A DNA stretch of 64,000 nt from Thiofilum flexile DSM 14609. Its GTDB lineage: Bacteria > Pseudomonadota > Gammaproteobacteria > Thiotrichales > Thiotrichaceae. Position 1 is the first letter of the stretch; every line of letters starts with the position of its first letter. The notes under the pieces were generated by a model. The model did not search any database. It was not told the origin of the DNA and saw only the letters and a list, made by a program, of their open reading frames with translations. Position numbers and translations under genes: made by a program. The stretch is taken from assembly GCF_000380185.1 (NCBI RefSeq), contig NZ_KB904816.1, positions 1 to 64,000 on the forward strand, written 5' to 3'. Below, in pieces: positions 55,901-64,000 of this stretch.

Positions 55901-56265
55901 TGTACCTCATTCGCTGAGTTGGAGCGTGCGACCGCCATGACCGATTGATGCGCGACTGCTTGAGCATATTCGAGTACCGAGGCTACCCCGTGTTTGCACT
56001 GTTCACCAGTGCTACAGGAGCAGGTATTACGCACATTATAGGTATTACGATCAATCAGGGTATGGGTTTCATAGGGGTTATTACCTGTAACCGAAGATTC
56101 AATAGCAATCGAATCCTCGGTACTTGCATGCCGCTTTAATTGCACCCGTCCTTCCTGAAAATAATTCGCACCGCGCCGAATGGAGTTTAAATCGTAGCTA
56201 ACTAAAATTCCCTCCGGGGGTAAGCCGGCAAGTTTTAAAAGACGAATATGTTCAGGCTTTAGCAT
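52936..56265 (-). CDS. SNF2-family helicase with SWIM zinc finger
   Basis: 1109 residues. An N-terminal SWIM zinc finger ([20 protein letters not shown], about 75-95) is followed by a helical DUF-like region and, from about 640, a complete SWI2/SNF2 ATPase: [80 protein letters not shown] and [20 protein letters not shown], then [19 protein letters not shown]. It translocates on DNA to remodel protein-DNA complexes; its bacterial role is unknown. The next gene, a spermidine synthase-like protein, overlaps its stop. Starts at ATG 56265. Confidence 0.92.
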   Translation of the reverse strand: [1109 protein letters not shown]

Positions 56266-56292
56266 AAGGACTTATAATTCAATGACTGTAAT

Positions 56293-57876
56293 TTAATGGC
56301 GGAAATGGCGCATACCCGTAAAGACCATTGCCATACCGTGTTCATTGGCAGCAGCGATCACTTCATTATCACGCATGGAGCCACCGGGTTGAATGACGGC
56401 TTTAATCCCCGCAGCGGCAGCATTATCGATCCCATCACGGAAGGGAAAAAACGCATCCGAAGCCATCACCGAGCCTGTTACCGTTAGCCCTGCGTGTTCT
56501 GCTTTAATCGCTGCAATGCGCGCAGAGTTTACACGGCTCATTTGTCCAGCACCGACCCCAATAGTCATGGCATTATGGGCATAAACAATGGCGTTAGACT
56601 TAACAAACTTGGCGACTTTCCAAGCAAACTCTAAATCGCGTAGCTCTTCCTCAGAGGGTTGACGCTCCGTGACGACGGTTAAACCCTCTAATAAGGCCAT
56701 ATCAGCGGTTTGCACCAATAAGCCACCATGTACCCGTTTGAAGTCGAGCCAAGGCTGAGAAGAAGCTGCCCATGGCTCAACACTTAATAGGCGCACATTC
56801 TTTTTAGTGGCAATGAAAGCTTGTGCATCGCTACTGACACCGGGGGCGATAATCACTTCAACGAATTGGCGCTCCACAATGATTTTAGCCGTTTCAGCAT
56901 CCAATGCTTGATTGAAGGCAATAATGCCACCAAAGGCCGATTCTGGATCTGTACTATAGGCACGGTTATAAGCTTCTAAAATAGAAGCACCGACCGCCAC
57001 ACCACAGGGGTTCGCATGTTTAACAATAACACAAGCCGGCGCATCAAACTGTTTTACACATTCCAGTGCAGCATCGGTATCGGCAATATTATTGTAGGAT
57101 AGTTCCTTGCCTTGGAGTTGGGTGGCAGTGGCTATTGTACCTTGAGGCGCATTGTGCTCGACGTAAAATGCAGCGGCTTGGTGGGCATTTTCCCCATAGC
57201 GTAACTCTTGTTTCTTAACAACTTGTAGATTAAACGTGGCGGGGAAATTCAGTGGTTGTGCGTGACTACCCCCTTGTACACGAGTACCTAAGTAGTTTGC
57301 AATCATGCCATCGTAATGGGCGGTGTGTTCAAAGGCTTTGACGGCAAGTTCTAGACGTGTTTCTGGGGTAATACAGCCGTCATGGTTTTGCATATCTGAT
57401 AGCACAGCCGCGTAGTCACTGGGGTTAACTACAATCGCTACATGGGCATGATTTTTAGCACTCGCGCGTACCATTGCAGGGCCACCAATGTCGATATTTT
57501 CAATCGCATCGTCCCATGAGCAATTAGGTTTGCTAGTGGTGGCCTCAAAGGGGTAGAGATTCACCACAATCAGATCAATGCGCCCAATATTATGCTCTTG
57601 CATAACGGCATCATCTTGCCCGCGTCGCGCTAAAATCCCGCCATGAATTTTAGGATGTAAGGTTTTGACCCGACCATCCATCATTTCAGGAAAGCCGGTA
57701 TAGTTTGAAACTTCAATGACGGGGAGCTTATGTTCAGCCAATAATTTTGCTGTACCCCCCGTGGAGAGTATTTCAACGCCCCGCGCATGGAGTTGTTGCG
57801 CGAGTTCTAACACACCCGATTTATCTGAGACACTAATAAGCGCTCGTGTCACCTTGCAAGCACTAACAGAGGACAT
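56293..57876 (-). CDS. purH: AICAR transformylase/IMP cyclohydrolase
   Basis: The start at 57876 gives [21 protein letters not shown]; the 29 residues upstream in frame lack a ribosome site. The 527-residue chain matches the family: IMPCHase domain ([37 protein letters not shown]), transformylase domain with [48 protein letters not shown] and [18 protein letters not shown]. The Lys-His pair KHANP of the transformylase is present. It does the last two steps of IMP synthesis. It stands alone, separated from purD in this window. Confidence 0.97.
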   Translation of the reverse strand: MSSVSACKVTRALISVSDKSGVLELAQQLHARGVEILSTGGTAKLLAEHKLPVIEVSNYTGFPEMMDGRVKTLHPKIHGGILARRGQDDAVMQEHNIGRIDLIVVNLYPFEATTSKPNCSWDDAIENIDIGGPAMVRASAKNHAHVAIVVNPSDYAAVLSDMQNHDGCITPETRLELAVKAFEHTAHYDGMIANYLGTRVQGGSHAQPLNFPATFNLQVVKKQELRYGENAHQAAAFYVEHNAPQGTIATATQLQGKELSYNNIADTDAALECVKQFDAPACVIVKHANPCGVAVGASILEAYNRAYSTDPESAFGGIIAFNQALDAETAKIIVERQFVEVIIAPGVSSDAQAFIATKKNVRLLSVEPWAASSQPWLDFKRVHGGLLVQTADMALLEGLTVVTERQPSEEELRDLEFAWKVAKFVKSNAIVYAHNAMTIGVGAGQMSRVNSARIAAIKAEHAGLTVTGSVMASDAFFPFRDGIDNAAAAGIKAVIQPGGSMRDNEVIAAANEHGMAMVFTGMRHFRH

Positions 57877-58100
57877 GCTAACTCTATTCCCAAAAACGCG
57901 GAATTTTAGCCGGTTTATGGTTGGGATGGTAGGGTTACTTTTGCTCAGGTGCTGATATTGCATTTGTCACGCGGATAAGGTGAATTTGTTACAAATGATA
58001 TTGCCTAGCGTGGCGTACTATGATCGGTATTGCAGCTTGGCTTATTAAGTAAGCACAACGCTGCCACTAGATTTGAATTAAATACATACCATGAGGGTTA

Positions 58101-58877
58101 ATGATGAAAGTTGGATTATTGGCTGCAGCACTAGTAGCTGCTTTAAGTAGTGCCGTAGTGAGTGCTAATAGCGTCACCTTAAATGCTGCACCTAGAATGG
58201 TCGCACCAACACCACAGAATAGTGTCACGCTAAATAAAGCAAATTTTACCACCATGACGTGGCAATTAGTTTCTATTCAAGCACCTAAACAAAAGGCCTC
58301 TACCACGCTCACTAGTGGTGTGCCTGCCAAAACCTATACGCTCACACTAGATAAAAATGGATCTTTAGGGACTAAGGGCTGTAACTCGTTATCCTTTAAT
58401 TATCAAGTTCTGGGTGCTTCACAGCTTAAGATAAACTCCGGCGTGAGTACTTTAATGGGCTGTCAGGGTAAACTCGGTAAGGCCGATCAAGAAATGCAGG
58501 GTTATTTAAAAGGGGTATTAAATTATCAGTTTGTGAATAAAAAAACCTTGCAACTTGTAACACCAAATAAAGTAGTGATGACGCTGAAAGGCACGCCAAC
58601 ACCCGAAGCTAAATACCAAGGCGAGGGTAAAATTAAATTTATTGAAGTCGAACCCAATGGCAAGTCTTATAAATGGCGCGAAGTGACCTTTGATAAGGAT
58701 TTTGTGAAAAAAACTTATGGTGCGTGGAGTAACACTTTCCCCGGTATTGAGGGTTATACCCCAAAGCCTACGATTAAAAATCTGGTACGGGTGAAAGAGT
58801 TTGTCAGCACGAAAAATAAAAACAAAGTGTGGGTGCTGGATATGGTGACCTCTAGTGAACAGCTAAATATCAAGTAG
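58101..58877 (+). CDS. Secreted META-domain protein
   Basis: 258 residues. Signal peptide MKVGLLAAALVAALSSAVVS. The middle part (about 50-175) has the META/HslJ pattern: MTWQLVSIQAP, YTLTLDKNGSLGTKGCNSLS, LKINSGVSTLMGCQGKLGKA, MQGYLKGVLNYQFVNKKTL. The C-terminal 75 residues (IKFIEVEPNGKSYKWREVTF) are outside the domain and unrecognised. Two cysteines in the CNS and GC motifs probably form a disulfide. Envelope location is likely; related HslJ helps novobiocin tolerance in E. coli, but no such link can be drawn here. Confidence 0.78.
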   Translation: MMKVGLLAAALVAALSSAVVSANSVTLNAAPRMVAPTPQNSVTLNKANFTTMTWQLVSIQAPKQKASTTLTSGVPAKTYTLTLDKNGSLGTKGCNSLSFNYQVLGASQLKINSGVSTLMGCQGKLGKADQEMQGYLKGVLNYQFVNKKTLQLVTPNKVVMTLKGTPTPEAKYQGEGKIKFIEVEPNGKSYKWREVTFDKDFVKKTYGAWSNTFPGIEGYTPKPTIKNLVRVKEFVSTKNKNKVWVLDMVTSSEQLNIK

Positions 58878-58904
58878 TTTTATTAAGTACTTATAGTTTA
58901 CAAC

Positions 58905-58936
58905 CGATTAGGCGCTAGGGCTTGAGCGCCTAATCG
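58905..58936. terminator. Hairpin between convergent genes
   Basis: A perfect 12-bp stem CGATTAGGCGCT / AGCGCCTAATCG encloses an 8-base loop (AGGGCTTG). It lies after the META-domain gene and before the convergent BamE-like gene. T-runs are absent, so it is a probable terminator or transcript-end structure. Confidence 0.65.
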
Positions 58937-58990
58937 AGGTGAGGGTATGGGGTAAAATGAGTGTTGAATGGGAGGCTTTTTAAGCGTTCT

Positions 58991-59272
58991 TTAACGAATT
59001 ACGGTATGTAATACGGTTTTTCGCTCGAAAAATACTGCAAATGTGCCATAATCCCACACGGTTATTTTAGGCCATTGGGGTTTGACTGCACCTTCTGAGT
59101 ACCAAATCGAAGGGGGCTTGCCATAATGAGCTTTGACCCACTGCATACTTTTGCCCGCCAATTGGGTTGAGTGAAGCGGGATCGTGGGCTTAGTAGCCGA
59201 GTGAGCTTGTACACTCAGTAGACTAAGACTTGTAACAATAAGAGCATAAAAAAATCGCTGTAACACCAACAT
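58991..59272 (-). CDS. Small secreted protein, BamE/SmpA-like pattern
   Basis: The start at 59272 has AGGAG eight bases upstream and gives MLVLQRFFYALIVTSLSLLS, then VQAHSA, a signal peptide; the frame from 59338 is longer and overlaps the start of lolC. The mature domain of about 70 residues (GKSMQWVKAHYGKPPSIWYS, then PKITVWDYGTFAVFFERKTV) resembles a family common in gammaproteobacteria. In it a GMSMxxVxxxYGxP segment is followed by WxYxxxxVYFE. This is the layout of SmpA/BamE-like proteins. No lipobox is seen. The function is unknown. Confidence 0.65.
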   Translation of the reverse strand: MLVLQRFFYALIVTSLSLLSVQAHSATKPTIPLHSTQLAGKSMQWVKAHYGKPPSIWYSEGAVKPQWPKITVWDYGTFAVFFERKTVLHTVIR

Positions 59273-59312
59273 GATTAATCTCCTCAGTACTCGATAGTGA
59301 GTCTTGCCATCC

Positions 59313-60560
59313 ATGTTTAAACCATTAGAACTCTTCATCGGTCAGCGTTATACCCATTCTAGGCGGCGTAACCGTTTTATTTCATTCATCTCGTTTGCGT
59401 CTATGCTCGGTATTATGCTGGGTGTGATGGTATTAATTACTATCCTGTCAGTGATGAACGGCTTTGAAAAGGAGCTGCGTGATCGTATCCTCGGCGTTGT
59501 CGCGCATGTGACGGTATCAGGTGCTGATAATCAGCTCAGCCCGTGGTCGGATACCCTAAAAACCCTTAAGGCAAATCCCGAAGTGCTAGGCGCTGCCCCC
59601 TATACCCAAAAACAAGTGATGCTGATTAATGGTAATCGCCTACGTGGTGTCATTATTCAGGGCATTGATCCTGCTCTTCAGCCCGAAGTCAGTGAAGTGA
59701 ATTTTCGCCTTTTAGAGGGCAGTATGGAGGCACTCGTACCACGTGAATATGGCATTGTGCTAGGGGTGGAGGTTGCCAATAATCTAGGCGTGGGGCTAGG
59801 GGATAAAGTGACCGCTATTGTGCCACAAGTCCAAGTCACACCTGCTGGCATTATGCCACGCGTACGCCGTTTTACCGTAGTCGGGGTGCATCGTGTCGGA
59901 ATGCAGGAATACGATGGTTTAACCGCCTTTATTCATCTCGATGACTCTCAACGCCTGTTTCGTATGCCGGATAGTGTCAGTGGTATTCGTTTAAAATTAA
60001 ATGATTTATTTGAAGCACCTGCGCTCACAAAACAATTACAGGCTCAATTAGGTAAAGATTATAAAGTAAGCGATTGGTCAAAAGAGCATGGCAATATTTT
60101 CCGTGCTGTCAAAACCGAACGTATTGCTATGACGGTGATTTTATCCTTAGTGGTCGGGGTCGCGCTCTTTAACCTCATTGCCTCGCTTATGATGGCGGTG
60201 AATGATAAACAAGCCGATATTGCTATCTTACGTACCTTAGGCATGCCGCCGGGTCAAGTCATGCGCATTTTTATGGTACAGGGCAGCATTATAGGCATTA
60301 TAGGCACTATTTTCGGGGTCATTTTAGGGGTCTTATTCGCCTTAAATGTGGGCAGTATTGTGCCTTTTATTGAAAACACCTTTGGCTTTAAAATTTTCCC
60401 GCCTAATTTATTTTATGTTAGTGAAGTACCTTCGCAAATGTATGTTTCCGATGTGGTTAAAATCGCTATTTTAGCGTTAATTTGCTCGGTATTAGTGACC
60501 ATTTACCCGGCATGGCGTGCGGCTAAGATTCAACCTGCGGAGTCCTTACGTTATGAGTAA
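59313..60560 (+). CDS. lolC: Lipoprotein-releasing permease LolC/E (first of pair)
   Basis: The ATG at 59313 is preferred to the TTG at 59304. 415 residues with the LolC/E layout: an N-terminal helix (FISFASMLGIMLGVMVLITI), a large periplasmic domain, and three helices at the end, including IAMTVILSLVVGVALFNLIA, and the coupling end [18 protein letters not shown]. It forms the inner-membrane complex with the next permease and LolD, which extracts outer-membrane lipoproteins and passes them to LolA. Both permeases are here followed by lolD. Their order differs from E. coli lolCDE. Confidence 0.9.
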   Translation: MFKPLELFIGQRYTHSRRRNRFISFISFASMLGIMLGVMVLITILSVMNGFEKELRDRILGVVAHVTVSGADNQLSPWSDTLKTLKANPEVLGAAPYTQKQVMLINGNRLRGVIIQGIDPALQPEVSEVNFRLLEGSMEALVPREYGIVLGVEVANNLGVGLGDKVTAIVPQVQVTPAGIMPRVRRFTVVGVHRVGMQEYDGLTAFIHLDDSQRLFRMPDSVSGIRLKLNDLFEAPALTKQLQAQLGKDYKVSDWSKEHGNIFRAVKTERIAMTVILSLVVGVALFNLIASLMMAVNDKQADIAILRTLGMPPGQVMRIFMVQGSIIGIIGTIFGVILGVLFALNVGSIVPFIENTFGFKIFPPNLFYVSEVPSQMYVSDVVKIAILALICSVLVTIYPAWRAAKIQPAESLRYE

Positions 60561-61818
60561 TTTATTCCAGCCCTTGGTTGCATCCATTGGCCTGCGCTAT
60601 ACCCAATCACGGCGTAAGAGTCATTTTATCTCCTTTATTTCACTCGCCTCCATTATCGGTATTGCTATTGGGGTATTAGTGCTGATCACAGTTCTCTCGG
60701 TCATGAATGGCTTTGAGACCGCCATGCGTGATCGTATTTTAGGGATGCTCGCGCATGTGACCGTGTCAGAAAATGATGCGCTGGTGGATGATTGGAAACC
60801 GATGTTAGAGGATGTCAAACGCTTTCAACATGTCAAAGCCGCCGCTCCTTTTATTGAAAAACCTGTGATGCTCAATCATGGCGATGAAGCGCGTGGGGTG
60901 ATGCTACAGGGCGTATTACCTGACTATGAGTCGCAAGTCGCCGATGTGTTTAAGCATATTAAAAAAGGCGATGCTAATACGCTTAAAGCCGGTAGCCACC
61001 ATATTATAATTGGCTCGAAATTAGCAGAAGACTTAAAAGTCGATGTGGGCGATAAAGTCACATTGATTAGCCCCTCTGGAGATGCCTTAGAAAATGGTGA
61101 GTTACCTAGTTTAGAGCGCTTTACTATAGGGGCTATTTTTCGCATTGATATGCAAAACTATGACTCTGCGTTTGTCTATGTCCACCAAGCCGATGCCCAA
61201 GAAATATTTGATATGGGTAGCCGTGTGACGGGGGTGCGTTTAAAACTCGATGATGTTTATCAAGCTCCGACCGTCGATACGGAGATTATGAATCGTATGG
61301 GGCTGAATTATCCTGATCTTTGGGTCAATAACTGGACGCGGCAGAATGAAAACTTCTTTAAAGCCATACAAATGCAAAAGTCAGTGATGTTTATTATTTT
61401 ATTGCTGATTGTGGCAGTGGCGGCGTTTAATTTAGTTTCTACTTTAGTGATGGTCGTGACGGATAAAGAATCGGATATTGCCATTTTACGTACCTTAGGC
61501 ATGTCTCCGGCGAAAGTGATGCAAGTGTTTATGGTACAAGGCACACTCATTGGCATTATTGGTACGGTCATTGGGGTCGGTTTAGGGATTTTATTGGCTA
61601 TGAATGTAGGGACATTAGTCGGTTGGTTAGAAGTATTATTTGATACACATTTTATTTCGGGAGATGTGTATTTTATTAGTGAATTAGAATCTAAAGTCAA
61701 TCCGCGCGATGTCATTTTAATTATTAGTGCATCCATTATCTTATCATTAATTGCCACGATTTATCCGGCGTGGCGTGCATCTAAAGTTCAACCCGCTGAG
61801 GCGTTACGTTATGAATAA
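60553..61818 (+). CDS. lolE: Lipoprotein-releasing permease LolC/E (second of pair)
   Basis: The start at 60553 is chosen because ATG overlaps the end of lolC (TTATGAGTAA) and gives [20 protein letters not shown]. The longer frame overlaps lolC much more. 421 residues, clearly a tandem paralogue of the preceding gene, sharing the N-terminal [20 protein letters not shown] and the C-terminal [18 protein letters not shown]. Which copy is LolC and which LolE cannot be fixed by eye. lolD begins immediately after. Confidence 0.88.
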   Translation: MSNLFQPLVASIGLRYTQSRRKSHFISFISLASIIGIAIGVLVLITVLSVMNGFETAMRDRILGMLAHVTVSENDALVDDWKPMLEDVKRFQHVKAAAPFIEKPVMLNHGDEARGVMLQGVLPDYESQVADVFKHIKKGDANTLKAGSHHIIIGSKLAEDLKVDVGDKVTLISPSGDALENGELPSLERFTIGAIFRIDMQNYDSAFVYVHQADAQEIFDMGSRVTGVRLKLDDVYQAPTVDTEIMNRMGLNYPDLWVNNWTRQNENFFKAIQMQKSVMFIILLLIVAVAAFNLVSTLVMVVTDKESDIAILRTLGMSPAKVMQVFMVQGTLIGIIGTVIGVGLGILLAMNVGTLVGWLEVLFDTHFISGDVYFISELESKVNPRDVILIISASIILSLIATIYPAWRASKVQPAEALRYE

Positions 61819-62497
61819 TAATCCCGTGGTGATTCGCTGTAGCCAACTCACGAAATCCTTTGCGGATGGGCGTTTAAATGTGGATGTATTGCGCTCAGTC
61901 GATCTCGAGGTTCACGCTGGGGAGCGGGTGGCGATTGTGGGTAGTTCCGGTAGTGGTAAGAGTACCTTACTGCATATTTTGGGCGGTTTAGATTTACCCA
62001 GCTCCGGTCATGTCGAGGTATTGGGCAAACGTTTAGACCAACTCTCCGATGTGGCACGGGGTAATCTACGCAATGAAAGCTTAGGGTTTATCTATCAGTT
62101 TCACCATCTTTTGCCGGAGTTTACCGCGCTAGAAAATGTATCTATGCCGCTGTTAATTCGTGGGATGGATGTGAAAAGCGCCAGTCATACCGCCAGTTCC
62201 TTACTCAAACATGTCGGTTTAGGCGAGCGCTTGGATCATAAGCCCGCCCAACTCTCCGGGGGTGAGCGTCAGCGGGCTGCAATTGCTCGTGCCTTGGTGA
62301 CACGCCCTAAAGCGGTACTAGCCGATGAGCCAACGGGTAATCTAGATCAGCAAACGGCTGAGCAAGTCTTTGAGCTCATGCAGGGCTTAAATCAGCAATT
62401 ACAAACTGCATTTGTGATTGTGACCCATGATATGAAATTAGCGAGTCGTATGGATACGATGTATCGCCTCATGGATGGGGAATTAAAGCGCATTTAG
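61811..62497 (+). CDS. lolD: Lipoprotein-releasing ATPase LolD
   Basis: The ATG at 61811 overlaps the end of the preceding permease gene (TTATGAATAA) and matches the family start. 228 residues: Walker [16 protein letters not shown], the Q-loop [12 protein letters not shown] typical of LolD, signature [15 protein letters not shown], Walker [13 protein letters not shown] and the switch histidine VIVTHD. It supplies ATP energy to the LolC/E pair for releasing lipoproteins. comEC follows after 14 bases. Confidence 0.95.
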   Translation: MNNNPVVIRCSQLTKSFADGRLNVDVLRSVDLEVHAGERVAIVGSSGSGKSTLLHILGGLDLPSSGHVEVLGKRLDQLSDVARGNLRNESLGFIYQFHHLLPEFTALENVSMPLLIRGMDVKSASHTASSLLKHVGLGERLDHKPAQLSGGERQRAAIARALVTRPKAVLADEPTGNLDQQTAEQVFELMQGLNQQLQTAFVIVTHDMKLASRMDTMYRLMDGELKRI

Positions 62498-62511
62498 ATC
62501 ATGTTTAAATC

Positions 62512-64000
62512 ATGCGGCGCTTAGCATTTGGCTTATTATTAGGATGCCTAAGCGCCTTATTGTTGCCGACTCTGCCTCTCAAGGGGTGGAGTATTGTCTG
62601 TGTAGTCCTAGGCTGTTTAGGTGTTATCTACAGCCTAATACTGTCACGCTTTCAACCTCTATTCCTCATACTGAGTACGGCCTGTATCGGCTGGGGCTAT
62701 AGTACTGTCAGTGCTCATCACCTACTCGAACAACGGATTCCTAATAGTTGGGAGGGACAGGATATTACCGTGACGGGGCAGGTGATTGATCTACCGAGTT
62801 TTGACGGACAGAATACGCGCTTTACCTTTGCGGTGCAGAGTGCCAAACCCATAGACCCTAAGCTTCCTGCTCACGATTTGGGACGGATTAAACTTACCTG
62901 GTATCAGACTAAAGCGCTGGCTGTGCAAGCAGGCGAGGTATGGCAATTACGTATTCGTGCTAAACGTCCGACGGGGTTTATCAACCAGCATGGCTTTGAC
63001 TATGAGCGTTGGCTAGTGACTGAGCGTATTAGTGCCACGGGCTATGTACGTGACAGTGATTTTAATCAACGTTTAACGGCTCCTAGTCTTGTCAATATTG
63101 ATGCACTACGGGCGCGGATTAAAGCAGCCCTCGCACAGGTTTTACCGGACTCCAAGGTGTTGGGTTTACTACAAGGTTTAGCCATTGCCGATCAAGACGC
63201 GATTAGCACCGCGCAGTGGGATCTATTGCGTAATACCGGAACCATTCACCTGCTTGCGATTTCAGGGTTACATATTGCGATGGTGGCAGGGTTAGGTTGG
63301 GTTTTGGTGTGGCTGATCGGCTGGGTTTACCCTAAGCTTTGGGAGCGTATTCCAGCACAAATAGTGGCGAGCTTAGTCGGAGCCGTGTTTGCTACCGGCT
63401 ATAGTTTATTAGCAGGGTTTAATATTCCCACCCAGCGCACTTTGATTATGATTGTCGTGGTGGTGTGGTTATTAACAAGGCGCACCCGTTGGCCTTGGTC
63501 AATGATGTTAGCGGCGGCTTTAATGGCGGTCTTGCTGTTTGACCCGCTAGCACCCTTGACGGTGGGGTTTTGGCTGTCATTTGGGGCGGTGACTTTATTA
63601 GTGTTACTAGCCCAGCGTGAATCGAGCCGCCCTGAGCTGAAAGAGCATTGGATTATAGTGTGGCTTAAGCTGCAATTAGGTATTGCGCTGTGCATGCTGC
63701 CTTTAACCGCAGGCTTTTTTGGTATGGTGTCGTGGGTGTCGCCACTAGCTAATTTAATTGCGGTGCCCGTGGTGACGATGTTAGTCGTCCCCCTACTATT
63801 GCTGGGCTTACTCATAAATCCGCTGTGGTCGGATGCGAGTGTTTATCTGTGGCTGATGGCAGAGGTGGCCTTACAGTACCTCATGCAGGGTTTGGAATAT
63901 CTAAGCACTTTGCCCTATGCAGTACAGTTTTTAGCGGTAGTACCTTGGTATGGGTTAGCAAGTGCAGGCGCAGGCGTATTATTGCTCATTATGCCGCGAG
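62512..64000 (+). CDS. comEC: ComEC/Rec2 competence protein (5' part, runs off the window)
   Basis: The frame starts at ATG 62512 (MRRLAFGLLLGCLSALLLPT), 14 bases after lolD, and stays open to the window end. Seen parts are the N-terminal OB-like domain after three hydrophobic helices (ITVTGQVIDLPSFDGQNTRF, TWYQTKALAV) and the competence core with IHLLAISGLHIAMVAGLGWV, AGFNIPTQRTLIMIVV and FWLSFGAVTLLVLL. ComEC forms the inner-membrane channel for single-stranded DNA in natural transformation. The C-terminal beta-lactamase-like domain is beyond the edge. Confidence 0.9.
   Translation, partial: MRRLAFGLLLGCLSALLLPTLPLKGWSIVCVVLGCLGVIYSLILSRFQPLFLILSTACIGWGYSTVSAHHLLEQRIPNSWEGQDITVTGQVIDLPSFDGQNTRFTFAVQSAKPIDPKLPAHDLGRIKLTWYQTKALAVQAGEVWQLRIRAKRPTGFINQHGFDYERWLVTERISATGYVRDSDFNQRLTAPSLVNIDALRARIKAALAQVLPDSKVLGLLQGLAIADQDAISTAQWDLLRNTGTIHLLAISGLHIAMVAGLGWVLVWLIGWVYPKLWERIPAQIVASLVGAVFATGYSLLAGFNIPTQRTLIMIVVVVWLLTRRTRWPWSMMLAAALMAVLLFDPLAPLTVGFWLSFGAVTLLVLLAQRESSRPELKEHWIIVWLKLQLGIALCMLPLTAGFFGMVSWVSPLANLIAVPVVTMLVVPLLLLGLLINPLWSDASVYLWLMAEVALQYLMQGLEYLSTLPYAVQFLAVVPWYGLASAGAGVLLLIMPR

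Overview
The window looks like chromosome of a sulfur-oxidising gammaproteobacterium, most plausibly of the Thiothrix/Thiolinea kind. This is inferred from a soxYZAXB operon without soxCD, gammaproteobacterial housekeeping clusters (gyrA-serC-pheA-hisC-tyrA, lolCED-comEC, purH) and moderate, uneven base composition. No rRNA, tRNA or CRISPR array was seen.

Bases 1-10,000 are accessory. They hold a run of small secreted proteins, three of them on the minus strand with good AGGAG ribosome sites, then a DHCW-type cupin, a truncated tautomerase, an NTF2-like protein and an LprI-like protein. The RNA helicase gene dbpA follows, divergent from an ATP-grasp enzyme. After that comes an AT-rich patch with a secreted protein clipped by an IS5-type insertion sequence (transposase read by a probable -1 frameshift), a cysteine-hydrolase-like secreted protein, and a small protein containing a 30-bp tandem repeat.

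Bases 10,483-15,173 are a compact tellurite-resistance/stress cluster in the order terZ-terA-terD-terE-terC-terB. A periplasmic double thioredoxin and an exported DsrE-like protein follow. A two-gene defence locus then spans 17,142-26,725: a 2072-residue DEAH helicase with a DUF1998-type zinc region, and a 1121-residue partner, best read as Druantia type III (DruE and DruH). It lies between the thioredoxin/DsrE pair and the sox operon (27,072-31,109), which encodes the periplasmic thiosulfate-oxidising machinery without SoxCD, as expected of organisms that store sulfur globules.

Bases 31,225-42,158 are metabolic: glutaryl-CoA dehydrogenase with a CoA-transferase, a sialate O-acetylesterase-like protein, an FKBP lipoprotein, AEC and DMT transporters, a LysR regulator, and a nitronate monooxygenase/SDR/dienelactone hydrolase group. 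A PIN/RHH toxin-antitoxin pair follows. The gyrA-serC-pheA-hisC-tyrA run links topology control with serine and aromatic amino-acid synthesis. The expected aroA-cmk-rpsA tail is missing and is replaced by an N-terminally damaged glycosyltransferase and three gene remnants. The right end holds a spermidine-synthase-like gene with a SWIM/SNF2 helicase, purH, a META-domain protein, lolC-lolE-lolD and the start of comEC.

The most unusual structure is a repeat family at 15,259, 32,431 and 46,916. All three copies share a 53-bp core, differing at one base, inside an interior of constant length (66 nt). Each copy is enclosed by its own 19-22 bp inverted arms, which differ in sequence between loci but stay complementary within each locus. 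This suggests a structured RNA or mobile element that is not explained by the flanking genes.
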